Assembly (NCBI RefSeq): GCF_001522545.3
Contig: NC_031781.1
Coordinates: 11,227,487 to 11,291,486, forward strand
Length of the DNA stretch: 64,000 bases
Source: Parus major
Lineage: Eukaryota > Chordata > Aves > Passeriformes > Paridae
Direction of reading: 5' to 3'
The notes beneath the pieces were generated by a model, which worked only from the letters and a program-made list of their open reading frames with translations, was not told where the DNA came from and searched no databases. This document shows positions 45,066 through 58,620 of the stretch, one piece after another (within the stretch, counting starts at the first letter, position 1; each line of letters starts with the position of its first letter). Position numbers and translations under genes: made by a program.

Positions 45066-45235
45066 CCCGGTCGGCAGCGCCCCGCCGAGCTCCCTGAGGC
45101 CCGGCCCGAGCTGACCCGGTCCGGCGCGGTGTGCGGGCATCATGGCGGGCCCGGCGGTGCGCGGGCTCGGGACGCTGGCGGCCGCTGCAATGCCAGGGCC
45201 GGAGTTGGGGCTGGAGCGGCCGCGGGGCTTTGTCG
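45066..45235 (+). CDS. First coding exon of an unidentified gene (coding 45142-45235, partial)
   Basis: An upstream noncoding exon probably ends at the donor CCAG|GTAGGC (44931/44932). The next exon starts after TTGGCAG (45066), reaches an ATG at 45142 in good context (ATCATGG) and ends at the donor TTTGTCG|GTGAGG after 31 codons plus one base. The peptide starts MAGPAVRGLG and ends RPRGFV, rich in Ala, Gly and Pro; a second in-frame ATG starts MPGPELGLE. I do not recognise the family. No following exon was found in the remaining 18.8 kb, so the first intron would be long. The exon could also be untranslated, with the true start downstream. Confidence 0.5.
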
Positions 45236-47782
45236 GTGAGGACGAGCGCCGGGGAAAGCCCCGCTGCAGCCCGGCGTTTTCCTTGCCCCCGTGTCCCCGC
45301 ATTGTCCCGAGGGGCCGCGGGGGTCGTTGTCCGGCTCGGGGCAGCCTTCGGGCCGTGGCTGCCCGCCCCGAACCGCCGGCCCCTCCAGGCCTCGGGGGAG
45401 GCGGTGTTTGACCTGCATTTTCTGCTTTCTCATGGTGCCCGTGCGGCGCCTTCCTTCGTAACCCCCGCTCCCGGCGCCGGCGGCTGCAGCGCGGATCCTC
45501 CCGCATTTTCTCGCCCGTCACCGCGGCCACCGCCGCCGCATGGGGGGTTCCCCGCCGCGCTGCCCGCGCCCCGGCCCCGCTCCGACCCCCGACGGCACCG
45601 GCAAGGTCACTGTCGACCGGCGGCTCGTCCTTGGGTGCCGGTGACCGGAGTTCACCGCCGGGCCGGGTGGGGAAGCGGCGCCGGGCAGTGTCTCGCCGTC
45701 CCGGGGGAGGGAGAGAGGCGAGGCCGCGTGTGGCCCTGTGGAAGCGGGGAAACGGGTGTAGCAGGGAGGGGGGGTTCGCAGCCCCTTCTCGGCCGTGTCC
45801 TCCTGTTCCTCTGACACCAGCTGAGATCCTGGGTTTGCTCTTGGGGGGTGGAGGGTGTTCTGCGGGGCTGGAGAGGTCACGGGGTGCTGCAGGGCTCCTA
45901 TGGCTGCTGCGGGCTCGGGCCATGATGTAATGAGAGCGTTGGGGGTACGGCGGGGGCGAATCCCTCTCCTTGGGTGAGGGGAAGAACTTGATGTTGGTGT
46001 CTCATGGTGTGCTAGTACATTATGGATTTCAGGCAGTTGCCCCCACCCTGACTGGGTGTTGCTGCCAGAATCTAAATCCAAAAAAGGAATTTCTTATTTT
46101 CTTCAATATTCAGAGATTCCTCTTTTCACTTGTATAGGAAATACTAGGATTTTTTTTTTTTTCTGCTTCTTGTGGTTGACCTAGGAAGTCATCTTGTTGC
46201 CAGCATTCAGGGCTTTTTTTTTGCTGTAGAGGTGCAGGGAGGAGGGTGTTGCTGTGCTCTGGATCCTGTGGGTAAGCGTTGAAGGCAGTGACAGCAGCTG
46301 CTGTTGGCTCTGGAGCTCTGGTTGCTATGAGAGAAGCTTCACTAGACTTGGCTGCTATCTCCAGGGAAGGACAGCAGAGCAGCCTCCATTAGTGTGGTGG
46401 TATAGGGATGGCTGGCTCATGTTCAGCAAAGGACTTTACTTTGTGGGCTCTTTCCACAGGCCTAAAGCAGGAACAGGGGTATGTTTTGGTCCTGTGGGAC
46501 AAAAAGGTCCATGGTGGGTTTCATCACCAATCTTGAGTTAATGGAATTGCATTAAAGTGTGGGTTGGAAGCCCCAAGTTACCCTTTCCACATATTTGGGT
46601 CTGTGTGAAAAGTAGGGCAGCAAGAATTGATATGATCTTCCTGTGAAGTGAAGGCTGCAGTTGTGTCTTTTTTGAACTCCAGTCTCCTTCCCAGCCAGTA
46701 ACAGAGCCAGATGCTTTTCTTATTGTTTGTATGTCTCCTTCCTCCCCTTCCAGCGCCTGGGCCCCACTTGCCTTATTGACTGGAATTTCTGCTGTGTGCA
46801 GTGGGTGTGTGCAGCAGACACCAGCCTGCTAGTGCTGAGGAGGGATTTTCCATTCACAGAGCAGGGAACTGTCAAAATAAAGTCCCAGCTCAACTTTGGG
46901 ACTGGAAACAAACTGGGGAGAGGAGTTTCCCTCTGCTGCAGTGTACAATTTATTCTCTGAGCTTCTTTCGTGCTTGTATGTCAAAATGCATAGGAAATGT
47001 TGCTCTGCTGTGGAATAGGGAGGTAAAACTCCTGTGGCTAACTGGGAAAGATTCCTCCCTTTCGGTTGACTCAAATGCTCGAAGGAACAGTTTGCAGGAG
47101 GCCATTTTTGACGTGACTCTGTATTGTGGAATCTGCCAGCTCCCATCCACACTCTGTCTGCCTGACTGCAATAGCTTCCTTTTTTTTTTTTTTCCTTCAA
47201 AGGAAGAATGAGTGCCTTTCTTATCTGCTTAACTAACCATTTGGCACTGGCCCCTGTCTGTATGATATTGTGCTGTCGAGTTGGAGCTATCAGCATATTC
47301 CAGTGCGTTTGTTAGAGATGAAACTGTTAGTTGAGGTATGCAGCATGGGAATACATTAGCATTAGAAAACACTGCCATCTTTGTAAACTAACACCTATCA
47401 TAGGGAGCCCCTTGCCCTGGCCTGAGTTACCCAACTCAGAATTACTATGAGCTCGAAGCAAGAAAATTCCAGGACCAGAATAATGTGAGAGAGATTAAGA
47501 TATGCCCTTAAATCCGATTGACTGGCAGCAATCATGTGGTAGATGCCAAACTCTGAGTAGCTTTTATATTTGGGGATATGCAGCACCTAAATTGCCTCAG
47601 AAGGAGGGATGAGCAACTTTTAACCCCCATAAAACACATCAGTCTCTGGGGCTGGAGGTGTCGTCCATTGCCTAACCTGGAGTGACATGACACCACTACT
47701 GAACTCTGAATTTTGTGAATATGAAAACTGCTACTTGTTTTAATGAAATACAGAAAGTGATCTTCATGGCCCCTTGGTCTTT

Positions 47783-47826
47783 GTTTACAGTCTCTCTGTA
47801 GGTTGTTTACAGTCTCTCTGTAGGTT
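47783..47826. repeat. 22-bp unit in perfect tandem duplicate
   Basis: Unit GTTTACAGTCTCTCTGTAGG plus TT occurs twice back to back (47783-47804 and 47805-47826) with no mismatch, implying a recent duplication. Confidence 0.9.
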
Positions 47827-50800
47827 ATAATGGGGAATTGGTCCATTGCCTCACATTCTGTTGGATAACTGGCACCGCTTTGACAAGGCCCTGGCTCTTC
47901 ATTTTACTGTCAAATCCCAAGTGACCTGAAAGTAATATTCCTTAGCTAATGTTGTCTGATATTTCCCTACTGCAAGGTGGGGTGATGAAATCCCGTGTAC
48001 ATTTAAATCACTTTTTAGACAGAGCCTCAGTTACTGCGAGATTTTATTTTAAAACTAATAGATCAAAGTTGAAAAAATACAGGAATGGGATGGCATTGAA
48101 CTGAAATCTCAAAACATGAAAAAGTTAAACTCTTTTCTTCTGGAGGGAAAAAACCCAACCAGCAATCATTGATTTAAGTTTTCCAAATTATCCTTGAAGT
48201 AAAAAAGCCCCATTTTTAATGCAAAGTTCCAGGTGAAAAGTGTGCAAGGGAGAGCTAAATGTGTGATGTCCTAGACAAGTAATTTATTCATTTGTCCAGT
48301 CTATGCTTTCTCTCATTTTGGATGATCAGACTTTTACAAACTTGTGTCTAATGATGTGTTGAGATAAAAATGTTTCTATCTGGCAATATTAAAACAAACA
48401 TAATGACTGTTCAGAGGTTTGAAAATTCAAAAATCATTGTTCTCATGACATTATTGCTGTATTACAAAAGCACATTTGTATTTTTACTCTGGTGCTGCTT
48501 GTGTGTGTAACGCTGAAATTTTGCCAGTGAAATGCCGTGTTATGTGCAGTATATGGGAAAGATTGCAATAGGCAAAGTGTTCTTTATGTGTACAAGATGT
48601 AGTAGCAGTGCTTGAGTTGAAATGTTAAATGTGCTTAAGTGTATAGCATGTGAGCTAAGTCTCAGTTGCCCTTTTGAAACTTAAACTGCTATTTGATTTT
48701 AAAATAAAAATGTTGTTGTATTTTACTTGTCTATTTAGTTTTTTTTCCTCTTCCAAATTAAAAGAAAAATAGCTATGGATATTACAGCTGTTACAGATTC
48801 TACATCCAGTCTTTGGCTCCCATGACCGATTTGTGGCAAGAGTTAGTGCACAGTAAGTTTGCACTTGCATTGTTAGGGACGGGTTTGTATAAATCTGGCT
48901 TAACCTAAACCTTTTGCTTATTTTATCATGGAAAAAGCCCCAGACCATAATGCAGCAAGAGTTCAGCATTTTGAAACCATAGGAGCATAGGAGCTGGGAT
49001 TTTTTTTTCCACTTTTTCCTTTTAATTCCTTATTGAAGTTGCTTGGGGGATCTTGGTTAGGTTTTTGTTTTTTTTCCACAGGATTTGCTATTTTGGTGGC
49101 AATTTTCCAGTATTCCTGTAGCAAATCAGCCGAGCTGCAGCCCCTGTCCCTGCTGAGCAGGGAGAATGTGCAGTGCTCCAGGCCTCCCCGCTGAGCTCAC
49201 GCAGGGGTGGGACTTGCTAAGCTGCTGAAATCGCAGCTAATGCCCACTGAGCATGCTGAGAAACAGTTTTTCAACTGCTCCTAGTTTAATTTTTCTTTTT
49301 TCTATAATTAGCAAAGATGCTCTTCGTCTTGAAGGATGATCTACGGGACAAATCAGGAGGTTCTGGTTCATCGTCCCCCCTCCCCCCACCCGAACCAGTA
49401 GTGAAGTAGTATTTTCCTGTAACAAAAATAGCTAAAGGGATTTTTCCTCACTTCAACCAATGAGTCTGAACTTGAAAAGCTGTGGCCCAAAAAAAGAAAT
49501 CTTCAGCAAGTAATAGTTTTAATGCTAGTTTTTGTTGCCACAAGTCCTACACAGGAGCCATCAGTATAGTCGTTTAAATTGTAAGTCTGCATCATTCTGA
49601 TTCTTTAATATAATTTAAATGCTGAAACACATAGAACAAACAAACTATATTTTAATTAATACATTTGAGAAAGAAAGTATTTATTGGTGAGTTTTATTTT
49701 CCTCCTGCTAAACATGCATAAGCCCCAATTATTTTAATGAGCAATATGGGAAATACTCAGGAAAGTGTACTGATGTACTCAGACTTAAAGGTGGAAAAAT
49801 GTGGGAGGATTTGTCAGCAGTTTGAGTGGCAAGTTTTTAGTAAGCGGGAGAAGTAATTTCTTTTGTGGTCAGGAATCTAATAGTCCCACATTCACCAAAC
49901 ATGAAGAAAAAAGGGGGGAAGAAGAGAGAGGAACGTAGAAGAGTGGCATTGAGAAATGGTCAGGAATTTGACTTTTAGAGTGAAGTTCAGAAATGATCTG
50001 TTGTTTATGCTAAAGTGTAATCCTTATAAACTCGATAACGTAGATAGGTCTTGCATTCCTCCCTGAGGGTCACAGAAGGGCTAAGTTTAGCAAAGGGGAG
50101 GTATCCCAAACACTCAGATCTATCTAGTTTTCAAGGCAGCAAACTTCTGTGTTTTCATCCTGTTCTAAAGAAGCCTAGGTTTGTTGTTTTTTTTTCACTT
50201 ACAAGCAGCCTTTTGAGGCAGAATGTGAGTTAGCTTTAAAACCAAAATGCCCTGAAATATTTCAAAGTAATTTCATAGTAGAAAGGTCACAGTGCTTTTG
50301 ATGTGTTCATATTTAGAGCATGATTATAATTGCAATCATACACATTGACAAGAAGATATTGTCTGGATTTGGTAGCTGCTCATTTAGTGACTCAGGCCTA
50401 TTCCTGTTGTCCTCAGAGAGCTCATACCAGAGTTTTCTTCTGCAGCATTGCTAATTTACAGGACAAAATGTTTTCAGTGACTGTGCCAGCAACCTGGAAA
50501 ACAGTTTGAAGTTCTTTCTGATTCCTTCTTTCTTGACTTTAAACAGGAAGTTTGAAATGCAACTTGTTGATAAGGAAGGCGTGTGAGACCCTGCCACCAA
50601 ACTTTTTAACAGAACAAGCCTGCTGCTACTGATTCAGTAAAGGAGAAAAAAGAAAAAAAAGAGGATGCAGCCTGGACTTTTAGTTTGTTGGCATCAGATT
50701 ATGTGGCCTTTTGGTTTTGCATGACTTTGAATCATGAAAATAAGTGGCAGAGAATTTTTGAGGATTATGTTTGACAGTCATATTTGAATAAGGAAGCCCA

Positions 50801-53800
50801 CATAAGACAGTATTGCTTACACTGTAGGACAGAAGGTTGCTTTTTGTTTCTGGGAGCAGAATATGGGAACTGCAGAGGTTATAGCTGGTGGAAGAATGGG
50901 GACCAGGAAGACTGAAACGTCTCATCACAGCTCCAGGTAGTGCAGAGAATGGGAACAGAGCTGTATTTTTCAGTGTGGTCATGTTTCCCAGGGGTGCCTC
51001 TGCCCAGATTGCATCTTTTTGGGAATGCTTTAAGTCAAGTTTTAGGACTGGAAGCCCTGCAGAATGCTGGTGTAGAAACTGCTGCCAAGGATCAGTTCTC
51101 AACTGTTTTTATGGGAGAGAGAGAACGTATCCTTGCTTGTAGGCAGGAAGGAGTACACTGAGAAAAGTTTGAGAACCAGTGATTTGGGAAACTGAAGTGC
51201 CCTGGGGGTTCAACAGGGAGCCCTTAAAATAGCATGCCTCAACCTGAACTGCACTATCAATTTATAGATACTTGGAAGAGTACGCAAGCCTTTTGCATTT
51301 GTGTGGCCTGTAACTAAAGACACTAAAACATTATTTGCTGTGTTTCAGTGACATTGTATTGGAATAACTTATAATGTTACAAGAGTGCTCTCAGTAACAT
51401 GGCTGTAGATTAACTTTCGCTACAGCAAAGATCTGGAAGCTTCCTGTATAAATACATCTAAAGTGAACCTTTGAAGAAAAGATGACTGCTTGATTGAGTT
51501 AGGTAGGCTCTGTTAGATTGTAGAGGAGACTGGCTTGCTGCTTCAAAGTTCTCTTGCAGTTTTATGAACTTAAGGATGTTGGGGTTCAAGATGGCCTGGA
51601 AGAGGGAATAAGGATACTTGCAGGGTGAGAGTCAGGTTCTGAGCTTGTCACAAACTCGCTTTGTTGTGCAGTTCTTCTAATTTCTACCTCAGGGTTTGCT
51701 TGTATATGGAAATTGGTGTGTTAAACTGGAATGGGTTTTTGTGACGCACAGTATATTCACTGTACAGCTTTGTGCAGGTTTTTGGTGCACAGTAGTGTTC
51801 CATGGCAGTTCAGGCTGACAGCCCTGTTCTTCCCAGTGACATTTTTGCCTCTGTTCTGGCCCATGCCTGCCCCAGTAGTGAACTATTCAGGAAGACTACC
51901 ATCCAGAAAACAAGTGCATTTCATATTTGAAAGGAAGAGTTTTCTGCTGGCTTCTGCCTGAACTGCTTGATTGTGGGGTCAGGTTAGCACCAGTGCAGGG
52001 AGGGATGAGGAGGCTGCACTGAAGCTGTGCCAGCTGAAGTCAGCTTGAAACTATTGCAGAACTGCACCCTGCGAGCGAGGTTACTCCGGGTGAAGTTACA
52101 CGAGACAGCTGAGCATATCCAACTGCTCTGCTGCTGAATGGGGGAAGTTTTGTTCCCCCTTGCTCTCTCACCCAATGGGGAGTTCTGCCTTTTTTGTTTG
52201 CCAGCTCTAGTTCCTGCTGGATTCCTTTTCTGAACTCTTCCAGTTTGCTAACCCAGCAGAAAGCTGTGTTGGGGTTATTTTATGTTTTGGGTTTTGCCGG
52301 ATTATTTTTTTGCCAAGATAGTGAACTGAACTGGCTCACTGCAAGATTTGTCAGGCATCCAGAGCCCTCACAAAATAAATAGGGGAAAGCATATGGGTGG
52401 AAGTGCAGAGGATGTGGTGGGGACCAGAGAAGGGGAACAGGGTCTCCGCCTTTCGGTGCCACACCCAGCTTGGCCAGCTCAGGCTGTCCCCTGGAACTTC
52501 ACACTCCTCTGAAAGGAGAGTGAGCCACCATCCACTGCGTGCTGACAAACCTGTGCCAGTCTGTGAGTTTGTGCCGTTGATCACTGTGTGTGGAGTGCTT
52601 CATTTAGATAAACCCTTAGTTCTTGTTTGTTTGAGAAGCTGGTTGGATGATAGTTTTAATGTAGGCTTGGTCTGTGATGGTGGAGAAGTGTTACAGCCTA
52701 AGTTTGGTGCTTAACTCTTTCAAAACAGCAAAATCTTGTAGGTATACTTTTGCAGAAAGTCAGTACAGTGGAAAGCTAGAGTGATGGCTCATTTTGGAAG
52801 ATGGCAAAAAGTTAATTAGTATAAAAAAATAGTACTAATCTGTGTAAGTAAATGCACCACACAGTGTTTCTTATATTTTTTTCAGCCTAGGAAATAAAAA
52901 GTCTTTGTTTTGTATTTACTTGCCAGTTGTTATGGGTAATGAAATACCGAGGTGTGCAGAAAATTACAAATTACTGAAGATACACTGTCAAATGTATAAA
53001 AAAATCATAGCATGAATTCTGTGTAACTTCACTGAAAATATATATAGTATGACTGAAACAATACAAAAATGTAATTCAGCCAAGGCCAGCTGCAGCAGAA
53101 ACTTCAATCCTATTTCTTTAATATGGAAAACTTGGTTATAGCAAATCTGAAATAAAGCAATTGTCTGTGCACTGCAGACCCTGTTGGGTGCTGCTCTGTC
53201 TGCTCACTGCGAGCTGAGGCTTTCTCTCATACCTAGTGTGACTACTTGGTCTAACAGAACTTGAGGCAGCATTTTGGCTGTTTGTGTTAGAATAAAGGTA
53301 TTTAAATGCTAGCATGTCATGACATCTCCAAACGCGTATTGCTGTGCAAAAAAAATTCATGATGGGTGTGAGCAGTATGTCTCATAAGCAAGAAATCTCA
53401 TCTGTTGCAAGGGAAATCTTTTATTTAATGAAAACATTTGCAAATAGCCCCAAATCAATCACTTTGCCATAAGGGAACCAAGTAGAGTGTATGTGCTGTC
53501 TTAATCTTTACAGCTGCCAGCAGTTGTGACTTTTTGCAGTGTGGCAGCTGAATGCCCAGGGAAGCACTGGGGTGATGTCTGGGAACTCCATCTGAATGCT
53601 TGTCTATGCCCATGCCCCAGGATAAGGACTCAGGGCTGGAACACATGGTTTATCTGTGGCAGTGGCTGGGCAGGAGGTGGAAAGTTATACTAGGACGTTG
53701 CATTTTGGAGTATGCCATCCCAAATCTGTCTCTTTAGATATGTCACTTATCAGTTGGAAGATCTCTGCTGAGGTTAAAGCTGTGACTTGTGAGATACGCA

Positions 53801-56800
53801 GAGGAAATACCTTAACTCTACCCTGCAGTGGTACTGTTTGGAGGGGCTGTTTCTTGCAAGCTCTGCCTGAGGTGGGAGGCACTTGGATGCCCAAGTCCCA
53901 GGCTGTTGGCATTCTTTTCACACCTATGGAAATCACCATTAGTGCTTTTAAGAGTGGTGCTTGTTACCTTTCCAGCATAGCTCCTGAAACACTTGGAGAA
54001 TGGTGTGAGTTGCTCAAAGTCAAGCTGAGCACAGAAGTGTTTGCATCTGACAACACAGGTTTCACCTCCAGTGGATTCTCTTTGGCCATGGCAGGTTCTG
54101 AGTAGTATCCTTTATGAAATGTTCAGGTACAGAATTTGTAATAACATGAAAAACTCACAAACTGGGAAAAGACTTTTCCCAGAAGCTGCCATGGAACAAC
54201 ATAAGAGTTGAAATTGATGTGTCACAGTTCCTGTTTCCTGCTCCTGCATTTCTAAGTCTTACATGTGCAGACAGCAGTAATAAATTAATAAAGAATAAAG
54301 CACTAGCATGTTCTAAAACTGAGAGTATGCATTGAAACCTACAGTCATTAGTTAAACCTCTCTTGGGTGCAGCTTGGGACTGTCAGCTTGAAACTGGTCA
54401 GTAGAAATTTGTTGAATCACATGTTGAAAGAAGATCTCGGGGAGAATGAAATGGGATGTCCAAATGTTGATGTAAGTTCTGTGGTTTTTGCAGAACTGTA
54501 TGAAAGTGTAACCAGGATCCTCTCAGTGAAATCCTCTGCTTGAAAAATCCTTTTTTTTGTTGTTGTTTTTTTTGTTTTTTGTTTTTTTAAACAGTGTCAC
54601 ACAGCAGAGATGAATAGGGAGCAGGCTGTTCTTGTAAGCAAAGTTTGTAGCTTTCTGTTGCTCTTCCAGTGTCAGAGTTTAGGCGTCATTCCTTTTTCTG
54701 AGTAATAGTGAAGCAGTCTGTTCCCATGAGAGTCACTGGGCTGGGGCAATACTTGAAAGGAATTCTAAAATTTTTGGTTTTACATGAAGAGAAGGTTGTG
54801 AAGGAGGAAAAAAGTGGCCTTGACACATATTTTAAAAATGATGGAAACTTTTTACTGAACTTGTTGAGAGATGGTTGTTATTGAAATGGTAGATGAGTTT
54901 AAAATGTAGAAATTAATCTTGAACAATGGGACTTTCTATTGAATTCTATTAGTATTGAAAAGGTATAATTCAGCAAAGGTTAAAATCTCTGCAGTTACAC
55001 TGATCATCGCTGATTTTTGGAGTCTGCCCCTTCTCTCCCAGGATGCATGTGTGGGTCCTTACTTTTACTGACCAGGAATGAAATGTGTGAAATGGCCAGT
55101 GACTGAAATTCTTTTCAGGTGCTTTTTGCCCCCTGAAAGTTCAAGATGAAATGCTGGCAGGATGATGTGTCCCCACTCCTGTTCTGCTTAGAACTAGATA
55201 TAGCCCTGGCTTTCATGTCTAGAAATACTGTATGCGATGTCTCAGGAGTGGTATTTTGATTTTACTGATAAGAACATTAGGCACAAAAAAGGAGTTGGCT
55301 CACATAGGGTATCTTATAGGCAGTGTGGAGGTACAGCATGTTTGGTTTGGGGTTTTTTTTTGGCTTCTGGTCTAGTAGTGCAAATTGCAGTTTTAGGTGG
55401 CTCTCTCACCCATGCCAGTCATCACCTCTGCCTGCATGTCCATGTTCTGTAGTGTAGTGTTCCTTCTCTAAGTATCTTCAGTTTCTTTCAGTAAAGCTGT
55501 CAGTGGTTTTAATACTGCTGTTCGTAGGTGTGGTGGGGAGTGCATTACACAGTGCCTACAGGTGAAAACATCTGTATGAGTTGATGATGGGGAAGCATGG
55601 TAGTATGAGCCAGGGTGTTTTCGCTGCCTGTTTTCACTAGCTTTGTAATGCTCCAAGGTAGTTTGGGTTCTGAACAATGCTGCTACTGATTTGTAGCCAC
55701 AGGACTGATAAGCTCTGTAAAGGGGCCTTCAGAGTACTTTGGCAAATTGTGTTTGAATGTTTAGTGTGCACAAAATCTATCTGTGTTATTCAGGAAGATA
55801 ATTCCTCTCTGTGCTGTTTTCCTTCTGTGTTGAGATCATTCTCCTATCCAACTGTTACCCAGCTGAGGTCTCGATAGTTCTCAGTTTTTCCATAATGACA
55901 AAATCAAATTAGCCCTATGATGAGTGGTGCATGTGAAATTCCTTTTGGTTAAAGCACATTGCCCTGCATATTTTCTGGGGGTTTTTTGTTGGTTTTTTTT
56001 TTTCTTGCAAGGATTCAGCATCTTGTGTTTGAAAGAGAAAGGAGAAAAGATGCAGATGAGGAAATGTTGTTGTTTAAGGTACAGGGAGGAACACATAGCT
56101 TGTTTCTAGAACATAATCTGTCCAGCTGTGACTTAGTCATCTTCAGTCTTATATAAAATGCGTCCGATCTAAATAGTTGAGCATCTCCCTCCTGAATGCG
56201 GCAAATCTTTTATGCTTATGTGAAGATGTGAAGCTGTAACAGGCGCAAGCCATCATCTTAGGAGTACCTTCATACTTGTGAACCTGCAGCATCCATCATA
56301 CTGTCAAGCCTCATTTACTCATGTGATGGGATTTTTTTTATTTTATTCTGTTCCACATTTTTTTCCAGCTTAAAGAGATTCCTTGCTGTTGGCAGAGAAT
56401 ACAGCTCTAATAATTCCAGACAGGAGAGTAGAGAACGTAACGTGAGAACAAGGGGGACTCTCTTGAATCAGACTGAAGGTTTTCATCTCTGACAGGGCCA
56501 AAAATTGATGTTTGAGGAAAACGTAAGATGAGGAGATCACAGGATCTTGGCTAATGTCTCTAATTTCAGTGTAGTAGTTCATGCTGTTACCTTACATGCA
56601 GCCCTGCTCTTAGTCACTTGGATTTTGCATAGCTGTTCTTCAAGGAAAGGGGGATAACTTGACTGTTATGAAATGCTTTCATACGGATAAATGTATTTCC
56701 ACACAAGTCCTTTGTTTATATAATTACGGAGGTTTTGGAGGGGTGGGGGAGATTTTTCTTACTGACAAGCAGGAACTTGTAAGCTTTGTAGGAATTGGCA

Positions 56801-57290
56801 TGTGTGAGTTGAGATGTTCTGTGCTAGTTAAAGGATGATGGACAGCCTTGTTTAGGTAGTCAAGGAAACTGATGTTGTAAGTGTGTTGTTAAATAAATGT
56901 ATTGATAAAGAGAGGAGCTGATAAATCGTATGACTGTGGACATGAAAGATGACATTTAAAATTCTGGCAATAAATTTCCCATTAATACACATTTCATGAA
57001 ACTGGGGAAGCTGGCATCTTCAGTCAGATATATATGCAGGGGAAGGTCTCCTTAGGAGTGGTACTTGGAGCTGAGCTTCACTTGGGTAGTTGGAAACATT
57101 TTTCAAAGGCTTCTGAGATAGTATTTGATGTAGTTTTAGTTCTTAAAAAAAAGGTTCTACAGGTTTTTTTCATAGATATATGATACTTCTTCACTGTGAA
57201 GACTTAATGGCTTGGGTTGATGCTGCTTGGGGACCTCAAGGCTGCAGTGCATTGCGTGAGTTTTATGGTAAATCCATATACTGTTTTTCA

Positions 57291-57313
57291 GGCCATGCTT
57301 GACAAGCATGGCC
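57291..57313. repeat. Perfect 23-bp palindrome
   Basis: Arms GGCCATGCTTG (57291-57301) and CAAGCATGGCC (57303-57313) are exact reverse complements around a single A. It could form a cruciform or bind a dimeric factor; its function is unknown. Confidence 0.9.
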
Positions 57314-58164
57314 TAGCTCTCATGTAAGCTTCAATGCCAAGTGTAAAAATGACTAGGTGAGATTTTCCAGTCTTTGTTAGGTGGAAAGTCAGATCATCAG
57401 AAAGTTATTTTTGGCCTTAAAATACATACTTATGCAAAGATTTGGTGGCCCTGGAGAAGAAATGAGCAATGCCCCGAGCAACTGATCTAAGTTGGCCCCT
57501 GCTTTGGGGAGAGGGAGACAGTGTTTCAGTCAGTTTAACCTTCAGTGGTCCCTTCAAATCTGGATTATTCAGTGGCTGAGTGCAAGTTAGACTGGGTGTA
57601 GGAGGTGTGGGAGGACATGCCTGTTTTAGGTGGAGAGGGCAAAAGATAGGAAGAAGAAGGCTGTACTCTGATACTGGAAGTGTTTGTGCTAGAGAAATTG
57701 CATTAATAGTGGAGACCTGAAATATCTGAGACTGGAAATTGGCAAGGACACACCTAGCTTTATAGATTTTAAAATCAGATTTTAAATCACTGTTCTTTAG
57801 ATTCTTTTTGTCTGACTAGCATAAAATATTTGGTGATTCTTGATCACTAGGGAGGTGCTGGTGGGATAATAAAGTATTTTCAGAGATCTCTGAATTGTGC
57901 CGCCACATTTCAACAAAAGATGTGAATCCATCCAGTTGCAAGGTGATGCATTCGTTAGCAAAACTGCAGACCCACCTATAAATTGTGAAACAGCATTTTG
58001 GAAAGCAGTAGCTCAAGGGGCTTTAAGGTCTTTACAGCTTGTTGCCTCTACATTGTACTTGGGCCATTATTTTATTTAAAAGGGTTAATGTGATTCTTGG
58101 GCATATTGAGGAGGAGAAAAAAAAGTGGGGGAAAGGAATGTGAAGCAAAATAAGTAATCTTATA

Positions 58165-58620
58165 AACACAGCAGTGTTGAGACTGATACTGGAATTGAAT
58201 TTTGGTTTCCATGCTTCAAGAAGAATGCCAGTGTATTTGGAGAGAATTCAAAGGACAGCTGCAGAAATGATCCAGGGACTGGAAAATAAGCCTCATGATG
58301 TGAGGTTTAAAGGAGCTCAACTTACTCAGCTTATTGAAAAGACAATTGAGAGAGGACTTGATCTTTCTGTAAAAGGACTTGTGAGATTTGCTGACAAAGG
58401 CATAGCAATATCAGCTGAGGTTAGACAAATTCAATTTTGAATACAGTTTCTTAGCAATGATAGTAATTAAACATTGGATTTGTTTAGAGGCAAGGGGAAA
58501 GGAGAAAACATTCATTTTAGTCTTTTACGAAAGGCCCAGCTTATTTTTGAAGAAAATATATTGTGATTTATTTTTTTAAATTATGATAATACTCATTTCA
58601 TGACACTGGAGTTTAAGAAT
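58165..58620 (+). mobile_element. Ancient CR1 (L3-like) LINE 3' fragment
   Basis: The order of phrases matches old amniote CR1 3' regions as I recall them: a GAGAGAATTCAAAGGACAGC segment, AAAGGAGCTCAACTTACTCAG, GAGAGAGGACTTGATC, then GGTTAGACAAATTC and AGTAATTAAACATTGGA. An 88-codon open frame (58174-58440) runs through it but follows no CR1 protein, so it is probably fortuitous. The bounds are approximate. Confidence 0.65.

Noticed and set aside
44229..45923. 564-codon open frame on the minus strand (and 415 codons on + at 43341-44588)
   Set aside because: Lies in the CpG island where stop codons are scarce; Arg/Gly/Pro/Ala-rich with no domain, and it crosses the promoter and first exon of a + strand gene.
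53656..54105. 149-codon + strand open frame in the long intron
   Set aside because: No recognisable motif, no CpG or splice context, and ordinary intronic surroundings. Probably chance, though a homology search would settle it.
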